Part shown: in pieces, positions 33,899-45,423 of the stretch | How positions within the stretch are numbered: the first letter of the stretch is position 1 | How the letters are laid out: each line of letters starts with the position of its first letter | Assembly: GCA_028824685.1 (NCBI GenBank) | Contig: JAPPCZ010000007.1 | Span: 1 to 64,000 of the forward strand | Reading direction: 5' to 3' | Source: Candidatus Poribacteria bacterium | GTDB lineage: Bacteria > Poribacteria > WGA-4E > WGA-3G | DNA: 64,000 nucleotides | Notes under the pieces: model-generated | What the model was told of the DNA's origin: nothing | The model's database searches: none | The model's input: the letters and a program-made list of their open reading frames with translations, nothing else | Position numbers and translations under genes: made by a program

Positions 33899-34796
33899 AT
33901 GACTATTGTATCACTTTTTTGTGAAATTGACGACTTTTTAAGTGTGTATGAAAAATATAAAGCAGCGCCTCAACTGCCCGCAAGCCAACGCCCTGAAAAG
34001 CGGGGACGCTCGCGCACTTTACATCCCAGTGAGGTGATGACGATCCTTATCCTTTTTCATCAAAGCAGATATCAAACATTGAAAGATTATTATGAAAAAC
34101 ACGTGCGACACTATTTGCGATGGGCTTTCCCGAACTTGGTGAGCTACAATCGTTTTGTGGAACTTCAACAAGAAGTGCTTGAACCATTGTCTGTTTATCT
34201 TTACACACGCTTTGGCACCTGTGATGGTATCTCCTTTGTTGATTCTACGCCTATACCGGTCTGCCACAATCGCCGTATTCTGATACACAAAGTCTTTGCT
34301 GAACAAGCATCACTTAGCAAAACTCTGTCGGTTGGTTCTACGGGTTCAAACTTCATTTGAGTATCAACACATCTGGCGAACTTTTGGGTATTGCGTTCAC
34401 ACCCGCCACGACAGATGACCGGAAAGTTGTGCCGCAGATGGTAGCCGGTCTGTTTGGCAAACTTTTGCGGATAAGGGATATATTCCCCAAACCCTGCGTG
34501 AATACTTACGCTCCCAAGACATTGACTTGATATATAAGGTTCGCAAGAATATGAAACCGGAACCTTTATCAGACTTTGATGCAATGCTGCTCAAAAAACG
34601 GATGCTCATTGAATCAGTTATCAAGGAGATAAAAACGCAGACGCAACTCCAACATACACGACATAGAAGTTTTATCAACTTTCAAGTAAATATGGTGGCG
34701 GCATTGATTGCTTATACCTGTTTAGAAAAAAAGCCCACTTTGAACTTGCCGGAATATCAACAGATCACCGAGACATCGCTTGCTCTAAAACCTTAA
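33899..34796 (+). pseudogene. IS982-family transposase with two frameshifts
   Basis: The frame begins MTIVSLFCEIDDF and reaches GISFVDSTPIPVCHNRRILI, typical of IS982 transposases. It breaks near 34322: the sequence resumes in another frame as SVGWFYGFKLHLSINTSGEL and VAGLFGKL. It breaks again near 34465, resuming as FADKGYIPQTLREYLRSQDI to a stop at 34796. Each break fits one added or lost base in a homopolymer (for example the T run at 34459-34463). AAAGGAG precedes the ATG. Terminal inverted repeats could not be located by eye. Confidence 0.88.
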
Positions 34797-34923
34797 ATCT
34801 TTTTCCGAACTCACGTTAATTATTAGGATAGGATACCATTTTTTTATATACCTCGCAACATCTCATCTCTTTACATATCACTGTTTCTACAAAAACTTTA
34901 CACACCCCTAAGTCCTAATAAAT

Positions 34924-34952
34924 TTGCAATTTTCTCATACGCATGGTATAAT
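34924..34952 (+). promoter_or_regulatory. Promoter of the pyrimidine operon
   Basis: TTGCAA (34924-34929), a 17-base spacer and a perfect TATAAT (34947-34952). Transcription should start near 34959, giving a leader of about 315 bases that contains the PyrR site and the attenuator. Confidence 0.75.
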
Positions 34953-34996
34953 AATTCAACAAATTAACCTTAATGTTCAGAAAGCCTTTTTAATCC

Positions 34997-35021
34997 CATC
35001 CGGAGAGGTGGAAAAAGGATG
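34997..35021 (+). promoter_or_regulatory. PyrR-binding anti-antiterminator in the pyr leader
   Basis: CATCCGGAGAGGTG (34997-35010) matches the PyrR RNA consensus ARUCCNGNGAGGYU at 12 of 14 positions. CATCC can pair with GGATG at 35017-35021, so the motif sits in a stem-loop as needed. It lies about 40 bases after the likely transcription start and 180 bases before the terminator, the usual order for UMP-dependent attenuation. Confidence 0.75.
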
Positions 35022-35182
35022 TTGTGTTACACTTCAGCAGAATGTTCACAGAGAAAAAGTGCTCACGATGAACACTTTTTAGAACAAAAATTGATATTCC
35101 AGTATAAAACACCTATTAAACTTGCAAAATTGGTTTTACATTTAAAACATCCCTTATGTAAAAGAGAAATATTGAATTGCAC

Positions 35183-35213
35183 CCTTCTCACTCTTTAGTG
35201 AGGAGGTTTTTTT
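35183..35213 (+). terminator. Attenuator (intrinsic terminator) upstream of pyrR
   Basis: CCTTCTCACT-CTTT-AGTGAGGAGG forms a 10-bp stem with one G-T pair and a 4-base loop, followed by seven T. It stands 60 bases before pyrR with no gene before it, so it must act as an attenuator. Another possible stem, AAAAAGTG...CACTTTTT (about 35053-35080), may belong to the antiterminator. Confidence 0.88.
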
Positions 35214-35267
35214 ATGGTATCAAAATCGCACACATTACTTAGTCTAAATTACACCTATAGTTGGTAA

Positions 35268-35828
<561 letters not shown>

Positions 35829-35854
35829 CAGTTAGGAGAAAATGCCACAAAGAG

Positions 35855-37141
35855 ATGGAAAGTGTGCTTATCCGGAATGGACATATCATTGATCCAGCAA
35901 ATAACGTTGATGAAGTTGGTGACGTTCTTATCGTTGATGGCAAGATTGCAAAGGTCGGTGGAAACTTGGCGGCAAATGCCAGCGACATTATTGACGCAAC
36001 TGACCTGATCATTACGCCTGGTTTAATTGACATGCACGTTCATCTACGCGAACCCGGATTTGAGCATAAAGAAACAATCGCCACAGGAACAGCAGCAGCA
36101 TCAGCGGGTGGGTTTACATCCGTTGTTTGCATGGCAAATACATCTCCGGTAACTGATTCTCCTGACAAGATTAAGCACATTTATGACATCACAAATCGGA
36201 ATTCGGCACAACAGACATCTTCTACAGCGAATGTCTTTCCTGTGGGTAGTATAACAAAAAATCTCGCTGGTGAAGAACTAACTGATATACGAGGCATGTT
36301 ATCAGCAGGGGCGGTAGGCGTTAGTGACGACGGTGTTACCGTTATGAATTCTGCACTGATGCGTGAAGCACTAACGTTAAGCGCGAAACTCGGTTTTCCT
36401 GTGATGGTTCACTGTGAAGAGCATAATCTGAATGCTGGTGCCGTGATGAATCTCGGTGAAACATCAAGAAAACTAAATCTCGTGGGCAGCCCAAACGCAG
36501 CAGAAGACATTATCGTAGCACGCGACATCATGCTTGCGGAATTGACAGGTGGACACGTGCATATTTTACACGTTAGCACAGCAGGCGCAGTTGAATTGGT
36601 GCGATGGGGCAAACAACGAGGAGTCAACGTCACAGCGGAAGTTTGCCCGCACCATTGGATTCTGACTGATGCAGAGGTAGGAAAACAGGGAACGAATGCC
36701 AAAATGCACCCGCCGCTTCGAACACAAAGGGATATAGACGCTATTCTGGAAGGTTTGTGTGATGGCACAATAGACGCGATTGCGACTGACCACGCACCGC
36801 ACACGCCGTCTGAAAAGGCACTCGGCATGAACGAAGCACCTAACGGAATTATTGGACTTGAAACGTGTGTGCCACTTGTACTCACTTATATAGTTGATGC
36901 TGGACATCTGACGCTGAAAGATGCGATTGCAAAGTTGACATGTATTCCAGCAAAAATAGTCGGGATTGATCGCGGGACACTTACTATCGGTGCAGTGGCG
37001 GATGTTACATTAATAGATACACAAAAAATCGCAAAGGTTGACGTTGAAAATTCGTATTCAAAAAGCCGAAATACACCCTTCGCTGGTTGGCAGCTTAAGG
37101 GATGGCCGGCAATGACAATCCGAGAGGGAATTCCGAGCTAA
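35855..37141 (+). CDS. pyrC: Dihydroorotase (type I)
   Basis: A 428-residue dihydroorotase, which closes carbamoyl aspartate to dihydroorotate. The metal site [17 protein letters not shown], the NTSPVTDSP loop, and [15 protein letters not shown] are all typical of type I enzymes. The start at 35855 ([20 protein letters not shown]) agrees with the usual start of the family; an in-frame ATG at 35825, overlapping the pyrR stop, would add ten atypical residues but would allow direct coupling. In many operons pyrB stands between pyrR and pyrC; it is missing here, so the aspartate carbamoyltransferase is encoded elsewhere. Confidence 0.95.
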   Translation: MESVLIRNGHIIDPANNVDEVGDVLIVDGKIAKVGGNLAANASDIIDATDLIITPGLIDMHVHLREPGFEHKETIATGTAAASAGGFTSVVCMANTSPVTDSPDKIKHIYDITNRNSAQQTSSTANVFPVGSITKNLAGEELTDIRGMLSAGAVGVSDDGVTVMNSALMREALTLSAKLGFPVMVHCEEHNLNAGAVMNLGETSRKLNLVGSPNAAEDIIVARDIMLAELTGGHVHILHVSTAGAVELVRWGKQRGVNVTAEVCPHHWILTDAEVGKQGTNAKMHPPLRTQRDIDAILEGLCDGTIDAIATDHAPHTPSEKALGMNEAPNGIIGLETCVPLVLTYIVDAGHLTLKDAIAKLTCIPAKIVGIDRGTLTIGAVADVTLIDTQKIAKVDVENSYSKSRNTPFAGWQLKGWPAMTIREGIPS

Positions 37142-37164
37142 ACATTCCAATAAAGAGGAAAACT

Positions 37165-38301
37165 ATGAAAGCAATTCTCGCATTGGCGGATGGAACCGTT
37201 TTTGAGGGACAACAGTTTGGCGCAACAGGTGAAACTGTTGGCGAAGTTGTCTTCAATACAAGTATGACGGGGTATCAGGAAGTCCTAACTGATCCATCCT
37301 ATAAAGGGCAGATCGTTACAATGACATATCCGTTAATTGGCAATTACGGTTGTAACGAGGTGGATATTGAATCTATCGGTCCACAGGTAGAGGGATTCGT
37401 AGTGCGTGAATACAGCGCATATCATAGTAATTGGCGGTCAAAATGGAGTTTGGACACCTACTTAGCCGAAAACAACATCATCGGAATTCAAAACATTGAT
37501 ACTCGCGCGCTAACCCGTCGCCTACGTGTTCACGGTGTAATGAACGGGTGTCTTGCTACAGAAGATGCAGATGGTAATCTCAACGCAGCAAGCCTTGTAG
37601 CAAAAGCACGAGCATGGCACGGTTTAGTAGGGTGGGATTTGGTGCAACGCGTCACCTGTCCAAACCCTTACGCGTGGAATCAACACCCATCAAGTTCTAA
37701 CGGGCTACAATTAGGGGATTCAAATTCATTAGATAATGGAAAATTTCGTGTGGTTGCAATGGACTTTGGCATCAAATATAATATCTTACGGCAACTGACA
37801 GAACATGGGTGTGAAGTGCAGGTTGTACCAGCAAAAACAAAGGCTGAAGAGATTCTTGCTGCTGACCCTGATGGGGTTTTCCTGTCAAACGGTCCTGGAG
37901 ACCCAATGCCGCTTGAATATGCGATAAAAACAATTCAGGAACTGATGGGTAAGAAACCTATTTTTGGCATCTGTTTGGGACATCAACTTTTGGGACTTGC
38001 ACTCGGTGGAGAAACCTATAAACTAAAGTTTGGACACCGCGGGGCAAATCAACCTGTAAAACATTTAGAAACCGATCAGGTTGAGATAACTTCCCAAAAT
38101 CATGGGTTCTGTGTTGATATCGATTCGCTTCCGGATACCGTTGACATTACCCACATCAACTTGAATGATAACACACTTGAAGGGATACAACATCGGGAGT
38201 ATCCTGCTTTTTCTGTACAGTATCACCCAGAAGCATCACCCGGACCACACGATGCGAGTTACCTATTTTCACGATTTACGCAAATGATGGAACACATTTA
38301 G
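37165..38301 (+). CDS. carA: Carbamoyl-phosphate synthase small (glutaminase) subunit
   Basis: A 378-residue CarA. The N-terminal domain begins [20 protein letters not shown] and has [20 protein letters not shown]. The class I glutamine amidotransferase domain has the nucleophile in [17 protein letters not shown] and the His-Glu pair in [13 protein letters not shown]. It hydrolyses glutamine and passes ammonia to CarB. AGAGGAAAA before 37165 sets the start; the frame is open further back, but only over the end of pyrC. Confidence 0.96.
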   Translation: MKAILALADGTVFEGQQFGATGETVGEVVFNTSMTGYQEVLTDPSYKGQIVTMTYPLIGNYGCNEVDIESIGPQVEGFVVREYSAYHSNWRSKWSLDTYLAENNIIGIQNIDTRALTRRLRVHGVMNGCLATEDADGNLNAASLVAKARAWHGLVGWDLVQRVTCPNPYAWNQHPSSSNGLQLGDSNSLDNGKFRVVAMDFGIKYNILRQLTEHGCEVQVVPAKTKAEEILAADPDGVFLSNGPGDPMPLEYAIKTIQELMGKKPIFGICLGHQLLGLALGGETYKLKFGHRGANQPVKHLETDQVEITSQNHGFCVDIDSLPDTVDITHINLNDNTLEGIQHREYPAFSVQYHPEASPGPHDASYLFSRFTQMMEHI

Positions 38302-38353
38302 AAAAACATTTTAACCCTCTTTCTGAAAACCGACAACTGATAACTAATAGAAA

Positions 38354-41300
38354 ATGCCAAAGCGAACAGATATAGAAAAAATATTAATTATTGGCTCCGG
38401 CGCGATTATCATCGGGCAAGCGTGTGAATTCGATTACTCGGGAACACAGGCTTGCAAAGCCCTCAAAGAAGAGGGCTATCAGATTGTTTTGGTCAATAGC
38501 AATCCTGCAACGATTATGACCGATCCGGATTTCGCTGACCGCACCTACGTTGAACCAATTACACCAGATACAGTCGAACTTGTAATAGAGAAGGAACGTC
38601 CAGACGCGTTGTTGCCAACATTGGGTGGGCAAACAGCGTTGAACGTTTCAGTTGCACTCGCTGAATCAGGTGTGTTGGACAAATACGATGTGGAACTGAT
38701 TGGCGCAAAACTGCCAGCGATTCAGAAAGCGGAAGACCGTGCGCTATTCAAACAGGCGATGGAAAAAATCGGTTTAGATGTTCCTAAGAGCGGTATAGCA
38801 CACACAACACAAGAAGCAATCGCACTTGTTGACGAGATCGGTTTTCCAGCAATAATTCGTCCCGCATTTACACTTGGTGGTACAGGCGGTGGCATCGCTT
38901 ACAACATTGAAGAATACCAAAAAATGGTTGCCACGGGTCTTGCCTTAAGTCCAATCAACGAATTACTCATTGAAGAATCTATCATTGGATGGAAAGAATT
39001 TGAGTTGGAGGTAATGCGTGATGGAGCGGACAACGTTGTTATCATCTGCTCCATTGAAAACGTTGATCCGATGGGTGTACATACTGGGGATAGTATCACT
39101 GTCGCACCTATTCAAACGTTAACGGACAAAGAGTATCAGGAGATGCGGGATTCAGCGATTAAAATCATCAGAGAAATCGGTGTTGACACTGGAGGTTCCA
39201 ATATCCAATTTGCTGTTGATCCAAAAACTGGCAAACAAGTCGTTATTGAGATGAACCCGCGTGTCTCCCGAAGTTCAGCACTTGCATCTAAAGCAACAGG
39301 TTTCCCAATTGCCAAAATTGCAGCGAAGTTAGCTGTTGGTTACAATTTGGACGAAATTCCAAACGACATAACAGCGGAAACCCCTGCTTGTTTTGAGCCA
39401 ACCATTGACTATGTTGTGGTCAAAATTCCAAGATGGGCATTTGAAAAGTTTCAAGGTACTGATGAAACACTGACAACACAGATGAAATCAGTTGGCGAAG
39501 CGATGTCTATTGGTGGCACTTTCAAGGAAGCACTTCAGAAAGGTTTGCGATCTTTAGAAACCGGTTGGTACGGGTTTGACAATCATCCGCTTGAAGAACT
39601 ACCACTCTCAGAACTTTCCAGCAAATTAACAATCCCAAATGTTGAACGCATTTTTTACATCAAATCTGCACTCAAACGCGGGATGAGTATTGATGACATT
39701 TATTCCTATACACATATCGATCCGTTTTTCCTTTATAATCTTCAAGAAATTGTGGACTTTGAAAAAAAACTTGGCACGCCACACACACAACTGTTTACAG
39801 AAAATGGAAAGTCAGACTCAGAAGTAATATCTCTTTTACGACAGGCAAAACAGTTCGGTTTTTCAGACCGGCAACTCGCTGAAATCTACGATATATCAGA
39901 AGCCCAAGTACGGGAAACACGAAAAACACTTGGGATTGAAGCAACGTTCAAAACAGTTGATACTTGTGCAGCAGAATTTGAGGCAGAAACACCTTACTAC
40001 TATTCGACCTGCTCAAGTGAAGATGAGGTGCGTCCCACAGATAAACAGAAAATCATGATTCTTGGAGGTGGTCCAAACCGCATCGGACAAGGAATTGAAT
40101 TTGACTATTGTTGTGTACACGCCGCGATGGCACTCAAAACCGATGGTTACGAAACCATCATGGTGAATAGCAATCCCGAAACAGTTAGCACAGACTACGA
40201 CACCTCTGACCGCCTCTATTTTGAACCTTTGACATGTGAAGATGTCTTGAATATATACGACAAAGAGAAACCTATAGGAGTTATTGTTCAATTTGGTGGG
40301 CAAACGCCTCTCAATCTCGCAATGGTACTTAAAGATGCGGGAGTCCCGATCATCGGTACAAGTCCTGAGAACATCGCTCGTTCTGAAAACCGCCAGCTTT
40401 TCAAAGAGGTGTTAGATGAGATCGGACTGATGCAACCGCCAAACGGTACAGCAACCTCAAGCAAAGAAGCGGTGCCTATCGCCGCATCGCTCGGATATCC
40501 GGTAATTGTTCGTCCCTCATTTGTGCTTGGCGGACGTGCGATGCAGATTGTTTACGATGAAAAACTTCTACAAGAGTATATGGACTCCGCTGTGCAAGCC
40601 TCACCTGAGCATCCAGTACTGATTGACAAATACCTTGAGGAAGCTATCGAAGTGGATGTAGATGCAATTTCCGATGGACACTTAACCGTCATCGGTGGTA
40701 TCATGGAGCATATTGAAGAAGCAGGGGTTCATTCAGGAGACAGCGATTGCGTCCTTCCTCCTTATACACTGGTTGACGAACAAATTGATCAACTCAAAGA
40801 GTACACTTACGCGCTTGCGAAGGCACTAAATGTACGTGGATTGATGAACGTACAGTATGCGATTAAGAATGATGAAATTTTTGTACTTGAGGTGAATCCG
40901 CGTGCTTCGCGAACAGTTCCATTTGTCAGTAAAGCTATTGGTGTGCCTTTGGCAAAACTGGCGGCGCGTGTGATGGCAGGAAAAACACTTGATGAACTTG
41001 GGTTTACGAATGAAATTGAACCTTCTTATTTTAGTGTGAAGGCACCTGTGTTTCCTTTCAATAGATTTCCCGGTGCAAACTCACGATTGGGACCTGAAAT
41101 GAAATCAACAGGTGAAGTGATGGGAATTGATGACGATGTCTCCCGTGCTTTTGCGAAGGCACAAAAAGCGTGCGGCTACACATTGCCTCTAAAAGGAAAT
41201 GCGTTTATCAGTGTAAGGAATAAAGATAAGCGATCTGTTATCTTTATAGCGAAAAAACTAACAGACATGGGGTTTGAACTCATAGCCACACACGGCACAG

Positions 41301-41587
41301 CGAAGGTGTTGCTCCGCAATGGTATGGATGTTCAGCTTGTCTATAGCATTGGCAAAGGTAGACCGACAATTCATGATTATATAAAAAACCATGCAGTTGA
41401 CTTAATTATCAATACACCAACAGGTGATTTGCATCGCACTAATGAACTACTTATCCGTCAGATGGCGATAGAGAATGATATCCCGATCTTTTCCACTATT
41501 CCAGGTGCAGCTGCTGCTGTTAACGCAATTGACGCGCTACAAAGCGGAGAAATTTCAGTCACACCACTTCAAGATTATCATAAGTAA
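38354..41587 (+). CDS. carB: Carbamoyl-phosphate synthase large subunit
   Basis: A 1077-residue CarB of full family length. The two ATP-grasp halves are visible: the first with [34 protein letters not shown] and [20 protein letters not shown]; the second with [36 protein letters not shown] and [20 protein letters not shown]. The C-terminal MGS-like domain (about 940-1077) binds allosteric effectors. With CarA it makes carbamoyl phosphate from glutamine, bicarbonate and two ATP. No strong ribosome-binding site is seen, so coupling to carA (52 bases away) is not obvious. Confidence 0.97.
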   Translation: MPKRTDIEKILIIGSGAIIIGQACEFDYSGTQACKALKEEGYQIVLVNSNPATIMTDPDFADRTYVEPITPDTVELVIEKERPDALLPTLGGQTALNVSVALAESGVLDKYDVELIGAKLPAIQKAEDRALFKQAMEKIGLDVPKSGIAHTTQEAIALVDEIGFPAIIRPAFTLGGTGGGIAYNIEEYQKMVATGLALSPINELLIEESIIGWKEFELEVMRDGADNVVIICSIENVDPMGVHTGDSITVAPIQTLTDKEYQEMRDSAIKIIREIGVDTGGSNIQFAVDPKTGKQVVIEMNPRVSRSSALASKATGFPIAKIAAKLAVGYNLDEIPNDITAETPACFEPTIDYVVVKIPRWAFEKFQGTDETLTTQMKSVGEAMSIGGTFKEALQKGLRSLETGWYGFDNHPLEELPLSELSSKLTIPNVERIFYIKSALKRGMSIDDIYSYTHIDPFFLYNLQEIVDFEKKLGTPHTQLFTENGKSDSEVISLLRQAKQFGFSDRQLAEIYDISEAQVRETRKTLGIEATFKTVDTCAAEFEAETPYYYSTCSSEDEVRPTDKQKIMILGGGPNRIGQGIEFDYCCVHAAMALKTDGYETIMVNSNPETVSTDYDTSDRLYFEPLTCEDVLNIYDKEKPIGVIVQFGGQTPLNLAMVLKDAGVPIIGTSPENIARSENRQLFKEVLDEIGLMQPPNGTATSSKEAVPIAASLGYPVIVRPSFVLGGRAMQIVYDEKLLQEYMDSAVQASPEHPVLIDKYLEEAIEVDVDAISDGHLTVIGGIMEHIEEAGVHSGDSDCVLPPYTLVDEQIDQLKEYTYALAKALNVRGLMNVQYAIKNDEIFVLEVNPRASRTVPFVSKAIGVPLAKLAARVMAGKTLDELGFTNEIEPSYFSVKAPVFPFNRFPGANSRLGPEMKSTGEVMGIDDDVSRAFAKAQKACGYTLPLKGNAFISVRNKDKRSVIFIAKKLTDMGFELIATHGTAKVLLRNGMDVQLVYSIGKGRPTIHDYIKNHAVDLIINTPTGDLHRTNELLIRQMAIENDIPIFSTIPGAAAAVNAIDALQSGEISVTPLQDYHK

Positions 41588-41596
41588 GGTGAAAAC

Positions 41597-42406
41597 ATGG
41601 CAAACGATACTGTTCAAAGAAATACCCGATGGGTTCAAGCCCTTGATAGGATTCTCCAAGTAATTAATCTTGACGAAGATCATCCTGTCAGAATCTTGAC
41701 AATTGAAGATGGTAGAGAAGTGGTTGTCGTACAACCGAATGCCTTCACAGTCTCGCGTATCTACGCTACCGGCCGCCCTGATGGTGCGCGTCCTCACGGA
41801 ATGGATTCATACTACGACATGTATCGTGGGAAGTTGGAAAAGTATGAAGAAGAAAATGGAACCCGAGAAGGCTTTGAATTAACAGAGGAGGAATGGGAAA
41901 CGTTGTTTGAAGAATCTTTCCATCGGTATACTCGATACTTACTGTTTGCTGGCATCAAACGGTGGGAAGATGTGCAACGTGATACTGACGCAAATCTATT
42001 CGTGACTAATTTGGCGCGAGAATTCGCGTCCTCAGAAATTGCTTGGCGAAGTTATCAGTATAAAGGATATATGATCATGATGAATAGCATCGCCAAAGCA
42101 GAATTGAGCCTGCAAGAGGATGATCCTGACACTGCTTTACAGCAAATTGACGCTGGAATTCAACAGATTGGCGAGTTTTGTGGAGAATGTTTACGCGAGG
42201 AACACGGGGAGGCAGAAAATATTACACGCGAACGTTACCTTAGTAATCTCATTGAATTCCGATCTGATTTAGAGGCACTCGGAACAGAGGATGGCGAAGA
42301 GAACGAAAGTGATGATACAGATGAAGAACAGGGTGACGTAGATCTCTTGACTGAATTAGAACAGTTATTAAATGAAGTAGATTCACCGGACCTTGAAAGA
42401 GAGTAG
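41597..42406 (+). CDS. Hypothetical acidic protein, last gene of the pyr operon
   Basis: A 269-residue soluble protein, not recognised. The start follows carB by nine bases with AAGGTGAAAAC before the ATG, so it is clearly co-transcribed. The N-terminal 80 residues look globular (RILTIEDGREVVVVQPNAF, YATGRPDGARPHGMDSYYD). A helical middle follows (ELSLQEDDPDTALQQIDAG...), then a strongly acidic low-complexity tail (EDGEENESDDTDEEQGDVD). The middle could be a TPR-like or UVR-like hairpin. Its placing suggests a role linked to pyrimidine supply, but this is only context. Confidence 0.75.
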   Translation: MANDTVQRNTRWVQALDRILQVINLDEDHPVRILTIEDGREVVVVQPNAFTVSRIYATGRPDGARPHGMDSYYDMYRGKLEKYEEENGTREGFELTEEEWETLFEESFHRYTRYLLFAGIKRWEDVQRDTDANLFVTNLAREFASSEIAWRSYQYKGYMIMMNSIAKAELSLQEDDPDTALQQIDAGIQQIGEFCGECLREEHGEAENITRERYLSNLIEFRSDLEALGTEDGEENESDDTDEEQGDVDLLTELEQLLNEVDSPDLERE

Positions 42407-42517
42407 TTGGGACAATATCACTTGTTTCCAAAAACAACCATAAATACTTGTCCCGTCTACTTCTACTTTCAAAACCAGAAACTGCAGTCCTGCAAGTACT
42501 GTTCTAACTAACGACGA

Positions 42518-43138
42518 TTATTCTTCCCACTCCTCATCATTTATTTCTCGGGTTGCCTGCATAAGGACACCACCAAGAAATATAAAGGCAATACCTCTTA
42601 CCAAAATATGCCAGTAGAAACTCACTTTTGGTATGAAGGTAATCGCAAAAACGATTGCAGAAAATATCAGTAAGTACGCAGAAACAGAATTTCCCCACGA
42701 ACGCAGGGATACGCCATAACAAAGGGCTGCTACAGAAAATAAAAATGCACTAATAAGTGTAAGTGCCATTCCCCATTCCTGCCATACCGTATTGAATGCA
42801 TTTCCAAAATCTTCTGTTGTTGTCGTTTGTATTAATTGATTGACAGTCTTCAGCGGTGCAGTTTGGGAACAGTGTGCTATCAATTCCAATACAATCCAAA
42901 GTGTCGCGAACCCTACCCCTAAAAGAGCGCTTGTTTGTGCATCTTTTATGAGAAGAACAGTCGTAGCAACGACTGTTGGCACGACCAAAATAAGCATTAC
43001 TACACTAACCCCATGCATAGCATCATGAGTTGACTCGGGTTGAAAACCGAACCGATAACTTAAAAATATCATGGATAGTCCACTGAGAATAGATGTTACG
43101 CCACCAAGAAAATACAAATTTTTTGAATCATCGTTCAT
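42518..43138 (-). CDS. Hypothetical integral membrane protein
   Basis: A 206-residue protein with six hydrophobic segments (for example LGGVTSILSGLSMIFLSY, VVMLILVVPTVVATTVLLI, LLIFSAIVFAITFIPKV) and short loops, ending in an acidic tail (NDEEWEE). No family is recognised; the layout resembles DUF4386-type small membrane proteins. It is transcribed alone, opposite to its neighbours. Confidence 0.7.
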   Translation of the reverse strand: MNDDSKNLYFLGGVTSILSGLSMIFLSYRFGFQPESTHDAMHGVSVVMLILVVPTVVATTVLLIKDAQTSALLGVGFATLWIVLELIAHCSQTAPLKTVNQLIQTTTTEDFGNAFNTVWQEWGMALTLISAFLFSVAALCYGVSLRSWGNSVSAYLLIFSAIVFAITFIPKVSFYWHILVRGIAFIFLGGVLMQATREINDEEWEE

Positions 43139-43645
43139 TTACATAACCCCTTTGTACCCTATATGTAAATTGGTAAAGATCTAAGGTATTCAGAATCAGA
43201 TACCTAAGTAAATTGAAGAATTCAATTATCTCGAAATTTTCAGTAAACATAAATACTGATTATACGACAAAACCATATCGGGACAATTGAAACAAATACG
43301 AAATAATATGTATATAAGCAAAAAGTGAAAATGTAATAGCAATAAGTATACCTAAGAGCGACTTCTAAGTCAATAAAAACTCTCAAAAACTATAATTCCT
43401 GAAAATAGGATATTTCTGTGTAATTCATTTTCAATTTATTATATAATCTTGCTTGTCTGATTCTATGCATAAAAATACATCAACCATTGAAATACTACAT
43501 TCTTGGTTGACGAAGAATAGGAACATTAGGTATAATCTATATGAAATACCTATCAACAAATAGACATTTCTGGTGGACACATTTTCAATTGTATTGGTAG
43601 ATAAATCCATTCTACCGGTTTTGCAATCTTTTAAAAAGAGGCAGA
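43139..43645. other. AT-rich gap of about 500 bases, no gene seen
   Basis: No gene-like frame, tRNA or repeat is visible. A TATAAT lies at 43439-43444 within TTATTATATAATCTTG, but I could not match it to a good -35 box. The gap separates the divergent membrane protein and NtrC-type regulator genes and should contain both promoters. Confidence 0.35.
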
Positions 43646-45079
43646 GTGGCAATGAATATCCAAAAAAACGTACTGATTGTAGATGCTGACCCCCGACAAC
43701 GCGAGGTAATTTGCCAAGCACTTGACGGGGAAGGTCTCAATTTAATTGTCACAGAGAACATGTATCAGGCTTTTCATCGGATTGAACATCTGACGATGGA
43801 CATCCTGATTGCACCTCTAAAGGCAGAACGGATTGATGGGTTAGCTTTATTGGAGGCTGCAACACGTCATCACCCAAATGTTGGTATAATTTTTATTACG
43901 GCTCCCAACGTCTTAGAAACTGACATCGGTATTAAGGCGATGTTGGCACATGAGGGGACTTATTTTCTCTATAAACCGCTCAACCCTGTCCATTTGAAAG
44001 CACTCCTACATAAAACACTTCAGAATCAACGGCTTACCTTTGAAAATAGACAACTCCGATCACAAATTGACGAAAAGGAAGGGCTTTGCAGACTTACGGG
44101 AAAATCACCAGAAATCATACAGATTCGGGAGATGATTACCCAAATTGCCCCGACAAAGGCAACGGTAATGATATACGGGGCGCGTGGCACCGGCAAAGAA
44201 CTTGTCGCTCGCGCTATACATCATCGGAGTTTACGCCAGGGTAATCTTATTGCCTTTAACTGTGCTACGCTCAACGAGAATTTGGCGGAATCCGAACTCT
44301 TCGGACATGAACGTGGGGCTTTTAGTGGGGCGTACAATCAACGTAAAGGCAGATTTGAACTCGCACACGGCGGCACGCTTTTTCTTGACGAAGTTTCACA
44401 ATTGAGTCTTTCCAACCAAGCACGTCTACTACGCGTACTTGAAGAGCGAGAATTTGAACGTGTAGGAGGAGATAAAACAATTCAGGTGAATGTACGAATT
44501 ATCTGTGCTACCAACCATGACTTAGAAGCAGCTTGTAGCAAAGGTAAATTTTTACACGATCTCTATGACCGGCTTAACGTCGTTTCCATTAACCTGCCAA
44601 CACTTCAAGAACGGATTGAGGACATTCCATTGCTTGTTAAAGATTTTCTTGAGGAATTTAGTAGAGAAAATGGAAAAACATTGAGGACTCTTACGCCAGA
44701 AGCAGTTCGAGCGTTAATGAAATTCAATTGGCCCGGCAATGTACGGGAGTTGAAGAACTGCATTGAAGGGCTTGTTGTGATGTCAACACAAGAAACTTTA
44801 CAACTGACAGACTTACCCGAACGTATTCTCAAGACTATGGGAGAAACGAATCCTATCATATCTTCTGTCCCAACCCTCCACAAGACAGATGCTTCTGGCA
44901 ACGGAAGTTCCCATCTTAACGTTGAAGTTGGCATGTCGCTGGAAGAGATTAACCGTGAAGTCCTCCGAGCCACACTTGAATATACCGATAATAACAAGGC
45001 AAAGGCAGCGAAAATACTTGACATCAGTCGACGAACTATTCAACGCAAAACCAAAGAATACGGACTGTGTGACAATTAA
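43646..45079 (+). CDS. NtrC-family sigma-54 activator with a degenerate receiver domain
   Basis: A 477-residue protein: receiver-like domain (about 7-125), AAA+ sigma-54 activator domain (about 150-370) and Fis-type helix-turn-helix (about 435-477: NNKAKAAKILDISRRTIQRK). The AAA+ part has Walker A GARGTGKE, the sigma-54 contact loop GAFSGA (Ser in place of Thr) and Walker B GGTLFLDEV. In the receiver the phosphorylated Asp is replaced by Pro57 (DILIAPLKAERIDG), though the conserved Lys is kept in LYKPLNP, so classical phosphorylation is unlikely. GTG at 43646 or ATG at 43652 may be the start; AAGAGG precedes both. No histidine kinase gene is adjacent. It could act on promoters such as the one at 60131. 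Confidence 0.9.
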   Translation: MAMNIQKNVLIVDADPRQREVICQALDGEGLNLIVTENMYQAFHRIEHLTMDILIAPLKAERIDGLALLEAATRHHPNVGIIFITAPNVLETDIGIKAMLAHEGTYFLYKPLNPVHLKALLHKTLQNQRLTFENRQLRSQIDEKEGLCRLTGKSPEIIQIREMITQIAPTKATVMIYGARGTGKELVARAIHHRSLRQGNLIAFNCATLNENLAESELFGHERGAFSGAYNQRKGRFELAHGGTLFLDEVSQLSLSNQARLLRVLEEREFERVGGDKTIQVNVRIICATNHDLEAACSKGKFLHDLYDRLNVVSINLPTLQERIEDIPLLVKDFLEEFSRENGKTLRTLTPEAVRALMKFNWPGNVRELKNCIEGLVVMSTQETLQLTDLPERILKTMGETNPIISSVPTLHKTDASGNGSSHLNVEVGMSLEEINREVLRATLEYTDNNKAKAAKILDISRRTIQRKTKEYGLCDN

Positions 45080-45124
45080 TAAAATTTCAAACGGTGTTTA
45101 GTCAGTTTGAAGGACGGATTGTCC

Positions 45125-45402
45125 ATAGGTGTCAATTTAAGGATTTTCCGAGTATATGAATCCTCTTTAGTCCCGTGAATCAACGTCAAATACGCGTATG
45201 GTATTTGACGGGGACGGTATGTTTATAGTATAATGTTTGTACCATCTGTTGAACTCCGTAGGAGTGACATAGCGTCGTAAGAACATACCGCCCCTACGGG
45301 GCTCGGGGCGTGGGTGAATGCTTATCTATAAACATTTCGCCTCTACGAGGCTAACCAGCACAGCACCTAAAAATAAGTTCTTTCTCTTAAATTGGTGTCT
45401 AT
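45125..45402. repeat. Second composite hairpin-rich repeat
   Basis: The ends read ATAGGTGTCAATTTAAGGA (45125) and, on the other strand, ATAGACACCAATTTAAGAGA, so the termini are inverted copies with a changed inner tetramer. Inside are three palindromes: CTCCGTAGGAG (45254-45264), GCCCCTACGGGGC (45290-45302) and GCCTCTACGAGGC (45339-45351), joined to ATAAACAT-like spacers as in the element at 25349-25755. No protein is encoded. It fills the gap between the NtrC-type regulator and nagB. Confidence 0.8.
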
Positions 45403-45423
45403 GGTTTGAAGTAGCGGATGGTT

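Noticed and set aside
35053..35080. A second intrinsic terminator in the pyr leader (AAAAAGTG / CACTTTTT)
   Set aside because: The T run is part of the stem and is followed by AGAAC, so it is more likely a part of the antiterminator than a terminator.
42249..42437. Minus-strand frames over the end of the acidic pyr-operon protein
   Set aside because: They mirror the low-complexity acidic codons of the real gene and lack any start signal.
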